Part shown: piece by piece, positions 9,000 to 17,689 of the stretch
Layout: the number at the start of each line of letters is the position of its first letter
Numbering within the stretch: the first letter of the stretch is position 1
DNA from: Burkholderia diffusa
GTDB taxonomy: Bacteria > Pseudomonadota > Gammaproteobacteria > Burkholderiales > Burkholderiaceae
Direction: 5' to 3'
Assembly: GCF_902499115.1 (NCBI RefSeq)
Contig: NZ_CABVPN010000001.1
Location: forward strand, 186,001 to 250,000
Length of the DNA stretch: 64,000 nt
The notes under the pieces: generated by a model
Seen by the model: only the letters and a program-made list of their open reading frames with translations
What the model was told of the DNA's origin: nothing
Database searches by the model: none
Position numbers and translations under genes: made by a program

Positions 9000-9574
9000 G
9001 TTCGGACGACTCGGAGGGCCGATACCCCGTGCACGGGCGTCGGCAAGCGCGTGGGCGCAATCTTGGGGAAATCTGTTCTGGTGCCAGGCGCGCGACTATC
9101 TCGCATGGGGCCGGAGCGGGTCTGAACTCACCGTTCCGGGCCGGCGGGGCCTGGCGGCACTCGGAGCCATCAGCACGATCGCGCGCGGCGCGCATGCCGC
9201 TCCGCCGCGGGGCTGGCTGCGCGCGGCGTCGGCTTCAACGGGGCGATCCGAGGGTGCCTCTGCATCTTCCGATCCTTGATTCAAAACGGAATTCTAACCC
9301 ATGATCGGCCCGCCCGTGAGACGCCGGACAGCGCGTGGGGCTTTCGCCGCAACCCGCGCCGGGCATGCTTCGGCGCGATTTCGCGCCCGCATTCGCCGCC
9401 CGTCCGGTCGGTAACCATGCGGTTAAACCGGTAAAAAAGAACATTCCGAGCGGCAAACATGCCCGCCGGCGCGGTTCCGCGACCGTACGCCCGGCATGCC
9501 GCTTGCGTGCGGACGGACCCTTGGCGCTATCATTGATCCTTTACCGTCTGCTTCCGCACTGCACGCGAGCGCCC
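9000..9574. other. Divergent intergenic region between the FAD/Fe-S oxidase gene and ilvA
   Basis: About 575 bp without a supported gene. Most is GC-rich and featureless. A possible plus-strand -10 element (TATCAT, 9528-9533) lies 41 bp before ilvA, with TTGCGT (9503-9508) upstream at a longer than ideal 19-base spacing. An A-rich patch (about 9431-9441) and an imperfect GGTAACC/GGTTA inverted repeat near 9411-9427 are also present. No T-box, leader peptide rich in branched-chain codons or terminator was seen. Confidence 0.4.
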
Positions 9575-11098
9575 ATGGCATCCCACGATTACCTGAAGAA
9601 AATCCTTACCGCGCGCGTCTACGACGTCGCGCTCGAGACGGAACTCGAATCCGCCCGCAACCTGTCGGCCCGACTGCGCAACCCCGTCTACCTGAAGCGC
9701 GAGGACAACCAGCCGGTGTTCTCGTTCAAGCTGCGCGGCGCGTACAACAAGATGGCGCACATTCCGGCCGACGCGCTCGCGCGCGGCGTGATTACCGCGT
9801 CGGCCGGCAACCACGCACAGGGCGTCGCGTTCTCGGCGGCACGGATGGGCGTCAAGGCGGTGATCGTCGTGCCCATCACGACACCGCAGGTGAAAGTGGA
9901 CGCGGTGCGCGCGCACGGCGGCCCGAGCGTCGAGGTGATCCAGGCGGGCGAGTCGTACAGCGATGCTTACGCGCACGCGGTCAAGGTGCAGGCGGAGCGC
10001 GACCTCACGTTCGTCCACCCGTTCGACGATCCGTACGTGATCGCCGGCCAGGGCACGATCGCGATGGAAATCCTGCGTCAGCACCAGGGGCCGATTCACG
10101 CGATCTTCGTGCCGATCGGCGGCGGCGGGCTCGCGGCCGGCGTGGCGGCCTACGTCAAGGCGGTGCGGCCGGAAATCAAGGTGTTCGGCGTGCAGGCCGA
10201 GGATTCGTGCGCAATGGCGCAGTCGCTGCAGAAGGGCGAGCGCGTCGAGCTGAGCGAGGTCGGCCTGTTCGCGGACGGCACCGCGGTGAAGCTCGTCGGC
10301 GAGGAAACCTTCCGGCTCTGCCGCGAATTCCTCGACGGCGTGCTGACGGTCGACACCGACGCGCTGTGCGCGGCGATCAAGGACGTGTTCCAGGATACGC
10401 GCAGCGTGCTCGAACCGTCCGGCGCGCTCGCGGTCGCGGGCGCGAAACGCTACGCGGAGCGCGAAGGCATCGAGAACCAGACGCTCGTCGCGGTCACGTC
10501 CGGCGCGAACATGAACTTCGACCGGATGCGCTTCGTTGCCGAACGCGCGGAAGTCGGCGAGGCGCGCGAAGCCGTGTTCGCGGTCACGATCCCCGAGGAG
10601 CGCGGCAGCTTCAAGCGCTTCTGCTCGCTCGTGGGCGACCGCAACGTGACCGAGTTCAACTACCGGATCGCCGATGCGCAATCCGCGCACATCTTCGTCG
10701 GCGTGCAGATCAAGCGGCGTGACGAATCGGCCGAGATCGCCGCGAACTTCGAGTCGCACGGCTTCAAGACCGTCGACCTGACGCACGACGAGTTGTCGAA
10801 GGAACACATCCGCTACATGGTGGGCGGCCGCTCGCCGCTCGCGCTCGACGAACGCCTGTTCCGCTTCGAATTCCCGGAGCGGCCGGGCGCGCTGATGAAG
10901 TTCCTGTCGTCGATGGCGCCGGACTGGAACATCAGCCTGTTCCACTACCGCAACCAGGGCGCGGACTACAGCTCGATCCTCGTCGGGCTGCAGGTGCCGC
11001 AGGCCGATCGCGCCGAATTCGAACGCTTCCTCGCGGCGCTCGGCTATCCATATGTCGAAGAGAGCGCCAATCCGGCTTACCGCCTCTTCCTGTCGTAA
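9575..11098 (+). CDS. ilvA: Threonine ammonia-lyase, biosynthetic (threonine deaminase)
   Basis: 507 residues from ATG 9575 (MASHDYLKKILTARVYDVAL). It deaminates L-threonine to 2-oxobutyrate, the first step of isoleucine synthesis. The N-terminal PLP fold-type II domain (about 1-320) shows the lysine motif FSFKLRGAYNKM (Lys about 52), SAGNHAQGVAFSA and the glycine loop GGGGLAAGVAAY. Two ACT-like regulatory domains follow (about 330-507, with EERGSFKRFCSLVGDRNVTEF and FPERPGALMKFLSSM), the architecture of the isoleucine-feedback-inhibited form rather than the short catabolic TdcB. The upstream frame extends further but has no ribosome site. It is followed after 12 bp by queF, so the two are probably co-transcribed. 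Confidence 0.96.
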   Translation: MASHDYLKKILTARVYDVALETELESARNLSARLRNPVYLKREDNQPVFSFKLRGAYNKMAHIPADALARGVITASAGNHAQGVAFSAARMGVKAVIVVPITTPQVKVDAVRAHGGPSVEVIQAGESYSDAYAHAVKVQAERDLTFVHPFDDPYVIAGQGTIAMEILRQHQGPIHAIFVPIGGGGLAAGVAAYVKAVRPEIKVFGVQAEDSCAMAQSLQKGERVELSEVGLFADGTAVKLVGEETFRLCREFLDGVLTVDTDALCAAIKDVFQDTRSVLEPSGALAVAGAKRYAEREGIENQTLVAVTSGANMNFDRMRFVAERAEVGEAREAVFAVTIPEERGSFKRFCSLVGDRNVTEFNYRIADAQSAHIFVGVQIKRRDESAEIAANFESHGFKTVDLTHDELSKEHIRYMVGGRSPLALDERLFRFEFPERPGALMKFLSSMAPDWNISLFHYRNQGADYSSILVGLQVPQADRAEFERFLAALGYPYVEESANPAYRLFLS

Positions 11099-11110
11099 AG
11101 GCTTCGCGCA

Positions 11111-11935
11111 ATGAATCCCGAACACTCCCCGCTCGGCAAGGCCACCGTCTACGCAGCCCAGTACGACGCGTCGCTGCTGTTCCCGATCCCGCGCGCGGGC
11201 GCGCGCGAGCAGCTCGGCATCACGGCCGCGCTGCCGTTCTTCGGCACCGACATCTGGAACGCCTACGAGCTGTCGTGGCTGAATGCGCGCGGCAAGCCGC
11301 AAGTCGCGGTCGCGACCTTCTACGTGCCGGCCGAATCGCCGAACATCGTCGAATCGAAGTCGTTCAAGCTGTATCTCGGCTCGTTCGCGCAGTCGAAGTT
11401 CGACTCGATCGACGCGGTGCGCGACACGCTCAAGCGCGACGTCTCGGCCGCATGCGGCGCGAGCGTCTCGGTGCAGCTCGTGTCGGCGCACGATTTCGGC
11501 AAGCTCGAGATGGAAGAGCTCGACGGGCTGTCGCTCGACCGGCTCGACCTCGACACCGACGTGTACGAACCCGATCCGTCGCTGCTGTCGGCGGCCGAGG
11601 ACGAAGCGCCGGTCGAGGAAACGCTCGTGTCCGATCTGCTGCGCTCGAACTGCCCGGTCACCGGCCAGCCCGACTGGGGCAGCGTGCAAATTCACTACGT
11701 CGGGCCGCAGATCGATCACGCGGGGCTGCTGCGCTACATCATCTCGTTCCGCAACCACACGGGCTTTCACGAGCAGTGCGTCGAGCGCATCTTCCTCGAC
11801 ATCCTGCATGCGTGCAAACCGGTGAAGCTCGCCGTCTATGCGCGCTATACGCGCCGCGGCGGGCTCGACATCAATCCGTTCCGCACCAACTACAACCAGC
11901 CGATGCCGGACAACGCGCGGACCGCGCGGCAGTAA
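11111..11935 (+). CDS. queF: NADPH-dependent 7-cyano-7-deazaguanine reductase (long-form QueF)
   Basis: 274 residues, the length of the two-T-fold QueF type. It reduces preQ0 to preQ1 in queuosine tRNA modification. The catalytic cysteine lies in LLRSNCPVTGQPDWGSVQI (Cys about 181), followed by the family's YVGPQIDHAGLLRYIISFRNHTGFHE segment. The N-terminal half carries the second T-fold with the QueF ESKSFKLYL motif. It lies 12 bp after ilvA and ends just before a bidirectional terminator. No other queuosine gene is in the window. Confidence 0.96.
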   Translation: MNPEHSPLGKATVYAAQYDASLLFPIPRAGAREQLGITAALPFFGTDIWNAYELSWLNARGKPQVAVATFYVPAESPNIVESKSFKLYLGSFAQSKFDSIDAVRDTLKRDVSAACGASVSVQLVSAHDFGKLEMEELDGLSLDRLDLDTDVYEPDPSLLSAAEDEAPVEETLVSDLLRSNCPVTGQPDWGSVQIHYVGPQIDHAGLLRYIISFRNHTGFHEQCVERIFLDILHACKPVKLAVYARYTRRGGLDINPFRTNYNQPMPDNARTARQ

Positions 11936-11954
11936 CACCGACCCGCCGGAAACG

Positions 11955-11990
11955 AAACAGCCCCGCCGGCTCGCGTCGACGGGGCTGTTT
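11955..11990. terminator. Bidirectional Rho-independent terminator between queF and ridA
   Basis: An 11-base perfect inverted repeat (AAACAGCCCCG / CGGGGCTGTTT) around a 14-base loop lies between convergent genes, 19 bp after the queF stop and 29 bp after the ridA stop. The A- and T-rich ends of the arms give a short U-run in either direction. Confidence 0.85.
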
Positions 11991-12019
11991 CACTGTGCGC
12001 AGGGGATTGCGCGGGTGCG

Positions 12020-12406
12020 TTACTTCGCCGGCGCCTTGTAAGCGATGCAGTCGACTTCGACCTTGCAGTCGATGACCATGCTCGACTGCACGCATGCGCG
12101 TGCCGGCGGATGTTCGCCGAAGTACGACACGAACACCTTGTTGAACGATGCGAAATCGCGCGCGTCGTCGAGCCACACGCCGCAGCGCACGACGTGCTCG
12201 AGGCCGTAGCCGGCTTCCTTCAGGATCGCGATCACGTTCTCGATCGTCTGCTTCGACTGCGTGACGATGCCGCCTTCGACGACCTCGCCGTTCACCATCG
12301 GCGTCTGGCCCGACACGTACAGCCAGCCATCGGCCTCGACCGCACGTGCAAACGGCATCACCTGGCCGCCCGTGCCCTTCGCTTCGCCCACGCCATATCG
12401 CTTCAT
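12020..12406 (-). CDS. RidA-family enamine/imine deaminase
   Basis: 128 residues. The YjgF/YER057c/UK114 fold is recognisable from WLYVSGQTPMVNGEVVEGGI, the central TIENVIAILKEAGYGLEHVV and the conserved arginine in HPPARACV. RidA proteins hydrolyse reactive 2-aminoacrylate-type enamines and imines released by PLP enzymes. A strong AAGGAG site lies seven bases before the ATG. It is downstream of the D-aminoacylase gene (124-bp gap), and a D-serine-deaminase-like PLP enzyme is encoded divergently, which fits a housekeeping role for intermediates of that pathway. The exact subfamily is uncertain. Confidence 0.85.
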   Translation of the reverse strand: MKRYGVGEAKGTGGQVMPFARAVEADGWLYVSGQTPMVNGEVVEGGIVTQSKQTIENVIAILKEAGYGLEHVVRCGVWLDDARDFASFNKVFVSYFGEHPPARACVQSSMVIDCKVEVDCIAYKAPAK

Positions 12407-12530
12407 CGTTTCACTCCTTGTATGTCGACCGCAGCCCGCGCGTCAGCGCTGGCTCCGGCCCATGCAACGCACGGTTGCGGATGCGCGCACCGACGACGGC
12501 ACGCGCGGCAGATCGGAACGACGACCGCGC

Positions 12531-14012
12531 TCAGAACGCGGCGTCGGCACTCGCCGGCACGCGCTCGCCGCGCGCGACGAAGCCGCCGGCGCGCTCGCCG
12601 GTCGGCTGGCCGTTTTCATACGTGAGCACGCCGTTCACCCACACCGCGTCGATCCCGTGCGCGGGCTGCTGCGGCTTCTCGAACGTCGCGGCATCGATCA
12701 CACGCGCCGGATCGAACAGCACGAGATCCGCGTGGTAGCCGACATGCACTTCGCCGCGCCGCGCGATCCCGTAGCGGCGCGCGGACAGCGACGTCATCTT
12801 GCGGATCGCCTCCTCGAGCGGCAGCAGGTTCGTGTCGCGCACGTAGTGGCCGAGCACGCGCGGGAACGCGCCCCACAGCCGCGGGTGCGGCAGCGGATCG
12901 TTCGGCAGGCCGTCGGAGCCGACCATCGTCGCCGGATGCGACAGGATCCGCCGCACGTCGTCCTCGGACATGTTGTGGTACACGGCGCCCGCCGGGCGGA
13001 TGCGTTGCGCGGCTTCCTGCTCGGTCACGCCCCAGTCGGCCGCGATCGCCTTCAGCAGCTTGCCCGCCACCTCCGGGTGCGGCTCCGACCACGTGATCGT
13101 GATGTCGATGTCGCCCGTCACCTGCTTCAGGTCGAGCGTCGACGAGCTGCGGCTGTACGGATAGCAGTCGCAGCCGACCGGCTGGTAGCGGCGCGCGCCT
13201 TCGAGCGACGCGAGCACTTCCGTGCTGCGCCCCCAGTTCGACGGGCCCGCGCACTTCAGGTGCGAGATCACGACCGGCACGCGCGCATGGCGGCCAACCT
13301 GGTACGCCTCTTCCATCGCGTCGAGGATCGCGTCGAACTCGGTGCGCATGTGCGTCGTGTAAAGCGCGCCCGCGTTCGCGAGCGGCTCGGCGAGCGCCAT
13401 CACCTCTTCGGTCGGCGCCGCGAACGCGGAGCCGTACGCGAGGCCCGACGACAGCCCGAGCGCGCCGTTCGCGAGCGCCTCCTCGAGCTGCGCGCGCATG
13501 CCGGCGATTTCGCCGTCGGTCGCCGCGCGATCGAGGCGGTCCATCTGGTTGTTGCGCAGCGCGGTGTGCCCGACGAGCGCCGCGACGTTCACGGCCGGAC
13601 GCGCGTCGTTCACGGCCGCGACATAGGCGGCGAAGGTCGGGTACTGGAACGCGCCACGCTCGCCGAGCAGGTTCATCGGGTCGGGCGGATCGCCCGCGAG
13701 CGTCACTGGCGACGCGCTGATCCCGCAGTTGCCGACGATCACCGTCGTCACACCCTGCGAGATCTTCGGCAGCATCTCCGGCGCGCGGATCACGTGCGTG
13801 TCGTCGTGCGTGTGCACGTCGACGAAGCCCGGCGCGAGCGCGCGGCCGTTCGCATCGACGACGGTCTCGGCAAGCCAGTTCGACAGGTTGCCGATCGCCG
13901 CGATCACGCCGTTGCGGATCGCGACGTCGCGCGTGACGGGCGGCGCGCCGGTGCCGTCGTACAGCTGCGCGCCGACGATCAGCGTATCGGCGGCTTCGGG
14001 ATGCGAATGCAT
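12531..14012 (-). CDS. N-acyl-D-amino-acid deacylase (D-aminoacylase family)
   Basis: 493 residues, the usual length for D-aminoacylases of the amidohydrolase superfamily. It is expected to hydrolyse N-acyl-D-amino acids to D-amino acid plus fatty or acetic acid. The metal-binding motif HTHDD is at residues 67-71 after the typical APGFVDV strand, with VGNCGISASPV, VVISHLKCAG and the late MVGSDGLPNDPLPHPR region also characteristic. A Shine-Dalgarno (AGGAG) lies seven bases upstream, inside the end of the rpiR-type regulator gene, which stops two bases before this start, so the pair is translationally coupled. Which acyl-D-amino acid is used cannot be decided. Confidence 0.9.
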   Translation of the reverse strand: MHSHPEAADTLIVGAQLYDGTGAPPVTRDVAIRNGVIAAIGNLSNWLAETVVDANGRALAPGFVDVHTHDDTHVIRAPEMLPKISQGVTTVIVGNCGISASPVTLAGDPPDPMNLLGERGAFQYPTFAAYVAAVNDARPAVNVAALVGHTALRNNQMDRLDRAATDGEIAGMRAQLEEALANGALGLSSGLAYGSAFAAPTEEVMALAEPLANAGALYTTHMRTEFDAILDAMEEAYQVGRHARVPVVISHLKCAGPSNWGRSTEVLASLEGARRYQPVGCDCYPYSRSSSTLDLKQVTGDIDITITWSEPHPEVAGKLLKAIAADWGVTEQEAAQRIRPAGAVYHNMSEDDVRRILSHPATMVGSDGLPNDPLPHPRLWGAFPRVLGHYVRDTNLLPLEEAIRKMTSLSARRYGIARRGEVHVGYHADLVLFDPARVIDAATFEKPQQPAHGIDAVWVNGVLTYENGQPTGERAGGFVARGERVPASADAAF

Positions 14013-14014
14013 GG

Positions 14015-14950
14015 TCAGTCTCCTACCGGTTGACGGTCTCCGCCGCCGCGGTGCGCATCGAGCGCATGCTTGATGCGGCGCAGCGATTCTCGGCCCGCAT
14101 CGCCGAGCCGCAATGCGACGCCGGTGACGAGCACGTCGATCGCCATCATCATCGCGTAGCGCGATGTCGAAGGCTTGTAAATGAAATCGGTTTCGAACGC
14201 GACGACCGGGATCAGGTGGTCGGCGAGCTTCGCGAGCGGCGAAGCCGGCGCGGTGATCGCGATCAGCTTCGCGCCGTAGCGCTTCGCGAGACGGCAGCTC
14301 TCGAGCAGCTCGGGCACGCGCCCGCTCACCGACAGCGCGACGACCACGGCGTCGCGCGACAGCGTTGCCGACACCATCCGCTGCAGCAGGCTGTCCTGGT
14401 AGGTCGCGACCGGCCGGCCGAAGCGCACGAGCCGAAAGCGCAATTCGTCAGCGAGCGCGGTCGAGCCGCCGCCCTGCCCGTACACGTAGATCATCTTCGC
14501 GCCGGCGAGCAGGTCGGCCGCCGCGTCGAACGACGTGTTGCGCAGCAACTGGTGGTTGTGCGCGAGTGCCACGCGGATTTCGTCGTAGACGACCGATGCG
14601 GGGCTCGCGTCTTCTTCCGGATGCTCATCAGCCGGCACGAGAAAGCGCTGGCCGACGGCCGCCGCCTGCGCAACGAGCACCTTCAGTTCGCGCACGTCGC
14701 GGCAGCCCACCGCCTTCGCGAAACGCGTGACCGTCGCGACACTGACTTCCGCGTCGCGCGCGAGCGCGCCGATGCTCGCATGCGCGGCGCGCGCGAGATC
14801 GGCGAGGATGAATGCGGCGACCTTGCGTTCGGCCTCGCGCAACTCGGGCGCACATTCGGCAATCCGCGCGACGATGTCGAGGACCGGCTGGGCGACCGAA
14901 GCCGGTTGCTCGGCTGCGAACGGAGCGGACGGGGTAGCGTGCGAATTCAT
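14015..14950 (-). CDS. RpiR/MurR-family transcriptional regulator with SIS domain
   Basis: 311 residues. An N-terminal helix-turn-helix of the RpiR type (about 35-105, with SIGALARDAEVSVATVTRFAKAVG) is followed by a sugar-isomerase (SIS) ligand domain (about 140-275, with MIYVYGQGGGSTALADELRFRL and VVALSVSGRVPELL). It is the first gene of the operon with the D-aminoacylase, and is divergent from the D-serine-deaminase-like gene. A 17-bp inverted repeat in the shared intergenic region is a likely binding site. The ligand is probably a pathway intermediate, although SIS domains usually bind phosphosugars, so this is open. Confidence 0.9.
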   Translation of the reverse strand: MNSHATPSAPFAAEQPASVAQPVLDIVARIAECAPELREAERKVAAFILADLARAAHASIGALARDAEVSVATVTRFAKAVGCRDVRELKVLVAQAAAVGQRFLVPADEHPEEDASPASVVYDEIRVALAHNHQLLRNTSFDAAADLLAGAKMIYVYGQGGGSTALADELRFRLVRFGRPVATYQDSLLQRMVSATLSRDAVVVALSVSGRVPELLESCRLAKRYGAKLIAITAPASPLAKLADHLIPVVAFETDFIYKPSTSRYAMMMAIDVLVTGVALRLGDAGRESLRRIKHALDAHRGGGDRQPVGD

Positions 14951-14974
14951 CTGCTGAAAAGTGTGTGGCGCCTC

Positions 14975-14991
14975 ATGTTACTAAATAACAT
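14975..14991. promoter_or_regulatory. Candidate RpiR-type operator
   Basis: ATGTTA-CTAAA-TAACAT is a perfect inverted repeat with six-base arms and an AT-rich five-base centre, standing out in GC-rich DNA. It matches the general shape of RpiR/HexR-type operators (TGTnA...TnACA). It lies 25 bp before the regulator gene and 79 bp before the divergent deaminase gene. Confidence 0.55.
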
Positions 14992-15069
14992 CACCGCGCC
15001 GATGCTACTTTCTGTACCATCTGCGTGTCAACTTCAGTGCAATGCATAGTGATGATGGAGCGGGATGAC

Positions 15070-16350
15070 ATGAAAGTTACAAACTATCAGGAACCGACAA
15101 TCAATCCGTTGGGCAAGGGCCTCGGCAACCTGCCGAGCGCGAGCGTGCCGCTCGACGACGCGGGCCGCCTCGAGTGGAACCTGCTTGCGGAAGACGTCAG
15201 CCTGCCGGCCGCCGTGCTGTACGCGGATCGCATCGAACACAATCTGAACTGGATGCAGGCGTTCGTCCAGCAGTACGGCGTGAAGTTCGCGCCACACGGC
15301 AAGACGACGATGGCGCCGCAACTGTTCCGCCGCCAGCTCGACGCCGGCGCATGGGGCATCACGCTCGCGACCGCGCACCAGACGCAGGCCGCGTATCACG
15401 GCGGCGTACGGCGCGTGCTGCTCGCGAACCAGCTGGTCGGCCGCCAGAACATGACGATCATCGCTCAGCTGCTGTCCGATCCCGAGTTCGAATTCTTCTG
15501 CCTCGTCGATTCGGCCGACGGCGTCGACCAGCTCGGCCGTTTCTTCGGCGACGCGAAGAAGACGCTGAACGTCCTGCTCGAGCTCGGCGTGCCAGGCGGC
15601 CGCGCGGGTGTGCGCGACGCCGCGCAACGCCAGGCCGTGCTCGACGCAATCGCGCGCTACCCGGACACGCTGAAGCTGGCCGGCATCGAACTCTACGAAG
15701 GCGTGCTGAAGGAGGAAGGCGAGATCCGCACGTTCCTGCAGGACGCGGTCGCGCTCACGCGAGAGCTGGCCGAAGCCGGCCGCTTCGCGCGCACGCCGGC
15801 GATCCTGTCGGGCGCCGGGTCGGCGTGGTACGACGTGGTCGCGGAGGAATTCGCGAAGGCATCCGACGCCGGTTTTGCGGAAGTCGTGCTGCGTCCGGGC
15901 TGCTACCTGACGCACGACGTCGGCATCTACAAGAAGGCGCAGACTGACGTGTTCGCGCGCAACCCGATCGCCCGCAGGATGGGCGAAGGGCTGCTGCCGG
16001 CGCTGCAGCTGTGGGCGTACGTGCAGTCGGTGCCCGAGCAGGATCGCGCGATCATCGCGCTCGGCAAGCGCGACGCGGCGTTCGACGCGGGCCTGCCCGA
16101 GCCGGCGCGCCACTTCCGCCCGGGCCGCGACAGCGCGCCGCGCGATGTCGCCGCGAGCGAAGGCTGGGCCGTCACCGGGATGATGGACCAGCACGCGTAC
16201 CTGCAGATCCCGCCGGGCGCGGACGTGAAGGTCGGCGACATGGTCGCGTTCGACATCTCGCACCCGTGCCTGACGTTCGACAAGTGGCGCCAGCTGCTCG
16301 TCCTCGATCCGCAGTTCCGCGTGACGGAAGTCGTCGAAACCTTCTTCTGA
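15070..16350 (+). CDS. D-serine deaminase-like PLP enzyme (fold type III amino acid deaminase)
   Basis: 426 residues from ATG 15070; GGAG lies nine bases upstream, while two earlier in-frame ATGs (15052, 15055) lack a site. The N-terminal alanine-racemase-like barrel carries the PLP lysine in KFAPHGKTTMAPQLF (Lys78), and the C-terminus carries the D-serine dehydratase-like domain with the probable metal ligands in the HPCLTFDKW region. Members act as D-serine/D-threonine dehydratases or D-threonine aldolases, giving a 2-oxo acid and ammonia or an aldehyde. The divergent pairing with an N-acyl-D-amino-acid deacylase and a RidA protein supports D-amino-acid deamination here. Substrate preference is not resolvable. 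Confidence 0.85.
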   Translation: MKVTNYQEPTINPLGKGLGNLPSASVPLDDAGRLEWNLLAEDVSLPAAVLYADRIEHNLNWMQAFVQQYGVKFAPHGKTTMAPQLFRRQLDAGAWGITLATAHQTQAAYHGGVRRVLLANQLVGRQNMTIIAQLLSDPEFEFFCLVDSADGVDQLGRFFGDAKKTLNVLLELGVPGGRAGVRDAAQRQAVLDAIARYPDTLKLAGIELYEGVLKEEGEIRTFLQDAVALTRELAEAGRFARTPAILSGAGSAWYDVVAEEFAKASDAGFAEVVLRPGCYLTHDVGIYKKAQTDVFARNPIARRMGEGLLPALQLWAYVQSVPEQDRAIIALGKRDAAFDAGLPEPARHFRPGRDSAPRDVAASEGWAVTGMMDQHAYLQIPPGADVKVGDMVAFDISHPCLTFDKWRQLLVLDPQFRVTEVVETFF

Positions 16351-16415
16351 AGCTCCGCGCACACCGCCCTGCCGCCGCGCGGGGCGGCCGTCACGCGCGC
16401 TTCAAGCGGCCGGAG

Positions 16416-16421
16416 TACACT
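16416..16421 (+). promoter_or_regulatory. Possible -10 element upstream of the DJ-1/PfpI gene
   Basis: TACACT matches four of the six consensus bases and lies 86 bp before the start codon. No good -35 element is visible at normal spacing. Confidence 0.25.
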
Positions 16422-16506
16422 GCGCTTTCGTCCTCGGGGCCGCTTCGCCGCCGCAGCGCCGTATGCGGCGCGAACGGGCCCTCAACGCTGTTGAATGGAG
16501 AAAGCC

Positions 16507-17088
16507 ATGGCCGCGAAGAAGATCCTGTTCCTGACCGGCGATTTCGCCGAAGACTACGAAACGATGGTGCCGTTCCAGGCGCTGCAGGCCGTCGGCCATC
16601 ACGTCGATGCGGTCTGCCCGGGCAAGCGCGCCGGCGACAAGGTCAAGACCGCGATCCACGATTTCGAGGGCGACCAGACCTACACCGAAAAGCCCGGCCA
16701 CAACTTCACGCTGAACGCGACGTTCGACGATGTCGATGCGTCGGCCTACGACGCGCTCGCGATCGCGGGCGGCCGCGCGCCCGAGTACCTGCGTCTCGAT
16801 GCGAAGGTGATCGCGCTGGTGCGCGCGTTCGCCGAAGCCGGCAAGCCGATCGCCGCGATCTGCCATGCGGCGCAGTTGCTCGCGGCCGCCGACGTGATCC
16901 GCGGCAAGCGCATCTCGGCCTACCCGGCGTGCGCGCCGGAAGTGAAGCTCGCGGGCGGCGAGTACGCGGACATCCCGGTCGATGCGGCCGTGACCGACGC
17001 GCCGTTCGTCACCGCACCCGCGTGGCCCGCGCATCCGGCATGGCTCGCGCAGTTCCTCACGTTGCTGGGCACGCGCATCGAGCTGTAG
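16507..17088 (+). CDS. DJ-1/PfpI-family protein
   Basis: 193 residues from ATG 16507, preceded by GGAG at six bases; an in-frame ATG 12 bp upstream (16495) overlaps that site. The class I glutamine amidotransferase-like fold shows the conserved acid in FAEDYE (Glu15) and the nucleophile elbow AICHAAQLL (Cys119, His120). Members include cysteine peptidase-like, glyoxalase III-like and protein-deglycase-like proteins; none of these can be picked from sequence alone. It stands alone and is convergent with the MarR/MFS operon. Confidence 0.88.
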   Translation: MAAKKILFLTGDFAEDYETMVPFQALQAVGHHVDAVCPGKRAGDKVKTAIHDFEGDQTYTEKPGHNFTLNATFDDVDASAYDALAIAGGRAPEYLRLDAKVIALVRAFAEAGKPIAAICHAAQLLAAADVIRGKRISAYPACAPEVKLAGGEYADIPVDAAVTDAPFVTAPAWPAHPAWLAQFLTLLGTRIEL

Positions 17089-17169
17089 ACGAAGCTGAAT
17101 GAAATGAAGTGAAACGCCGGCCAGCGGCGGGTTCGCGCGACCCGCATGCCGTGCCGGTCAGGATCGGTC

Positions 17170-17187
17170 GACGGGGCGCGCCCCGTC
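17170..17187. terminator. Hairpin between convergent DJ-1 and marR-type genes
   Basis: A fully palindromic 18-bp sequence (GACGGGG-CGCG-CCCCGTC) lies between the convergent stop codons. There is no U-run on either strand, so factor-independent termination is only possible, not shown. Confidence 0.35.
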
Positions 17188-17208
17188 GTGCCGCTTCCGC
17201 CCGGCCGT

Positions 17209-17655
17209 TCAGTGCTGCGCCGGCGTCGAGCCGACTTCCGCAATCCGCGACTCCAGCATCGCCAGCGCACCCGACAGCGCGGTCAGCACGTCATCCGGCA
17301 GTTGCGCCATCGTCTGGTCGAGAAACGCCTTGCGGCGCGGCAGGCACGCGTCGAACGCGGCGCGGCCGTCTTCGGTCAGCGTGACGTTGGTCACGCGGTT
17401 GTCGCGGGCGTCGGACGCGCGCTCGATCCAGCCGAGCGCATCGAGCGATTTCAGCTGGCGCGTGAGCGCGCCCGGATCGATGCGCAACACCTCGACGAGC
17501 TTCTTCTGCGACGAATGCCCGCCCATCGTGTGCAGCGCGACCATGATGCGCCAGCGCGGCATCGGCTGCCCGACGTGCGTTTCGAACGCGCTCATGAATG
17601 CGCGATACGTGCGTCCGAATTGCTGCAAGATCGCGACGCGGTCCTGTTCTTCCAT
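17209..17655 (-). CDS. MarR-family transcriptional regulator
   Basis: 148 residues with a winged helix (about 45-110): the recognition helix region is SSQKKLVEVLRIDPGALTRQ, the wing carries SDARDNRVTNVTLTEDG with the family's DxRxxR pattern. It follows the MFS pump gene by 34 bp on the same strand, so it is probably co-transcribed and feeds back on its own operon. Such MarR proteins usually release DNA on binding small phenolic or aromatic compounds. The likely operator overlaps the MFS promoter (see 19291-19315). Confidence 0.92.
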   Translation of the reverse strand: MEEQDRVAILQQFGRTYRAFMSAFETHVGQPMPRWRIMVALHTMGGHSSQKKLVEVLRIDPGALTRQLKSLDALGWIERASDARDNRVTNVTLTEDGRAAFDACLPRRKAFLDQTMAQLPDDVLTALSGALAMLESRIAEVGSTPAQH

Positions 17656-17689
17656 GCGCTGATGTCTACTCGTTCAATCGGTGAATCGT

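Noticed and set aside
4581..9125. A 1514-codon open frame on the plus strand opposite the FAD/Fe-S oxidase gene
   Set aside because: Its product is His/Arg/Asp-rich with no recognised domain, as expected for the antisense of a GC-rich gene. The minus-strand frame has clear motifs throughout.
9000..9574. Possible T-box, riboswitch or leader peptide controlling ilvA
   Set aside because: No T-box sequence, no run of Ile/Val/Leu/Thr codons in a short frame, and no terminator-antiterminator pair was found.
9530..11938. An 802-codon open frame opposite ilvA and queF
   Set aside because: Shadow frame without motifs; ilvA and queF are unambiguous.
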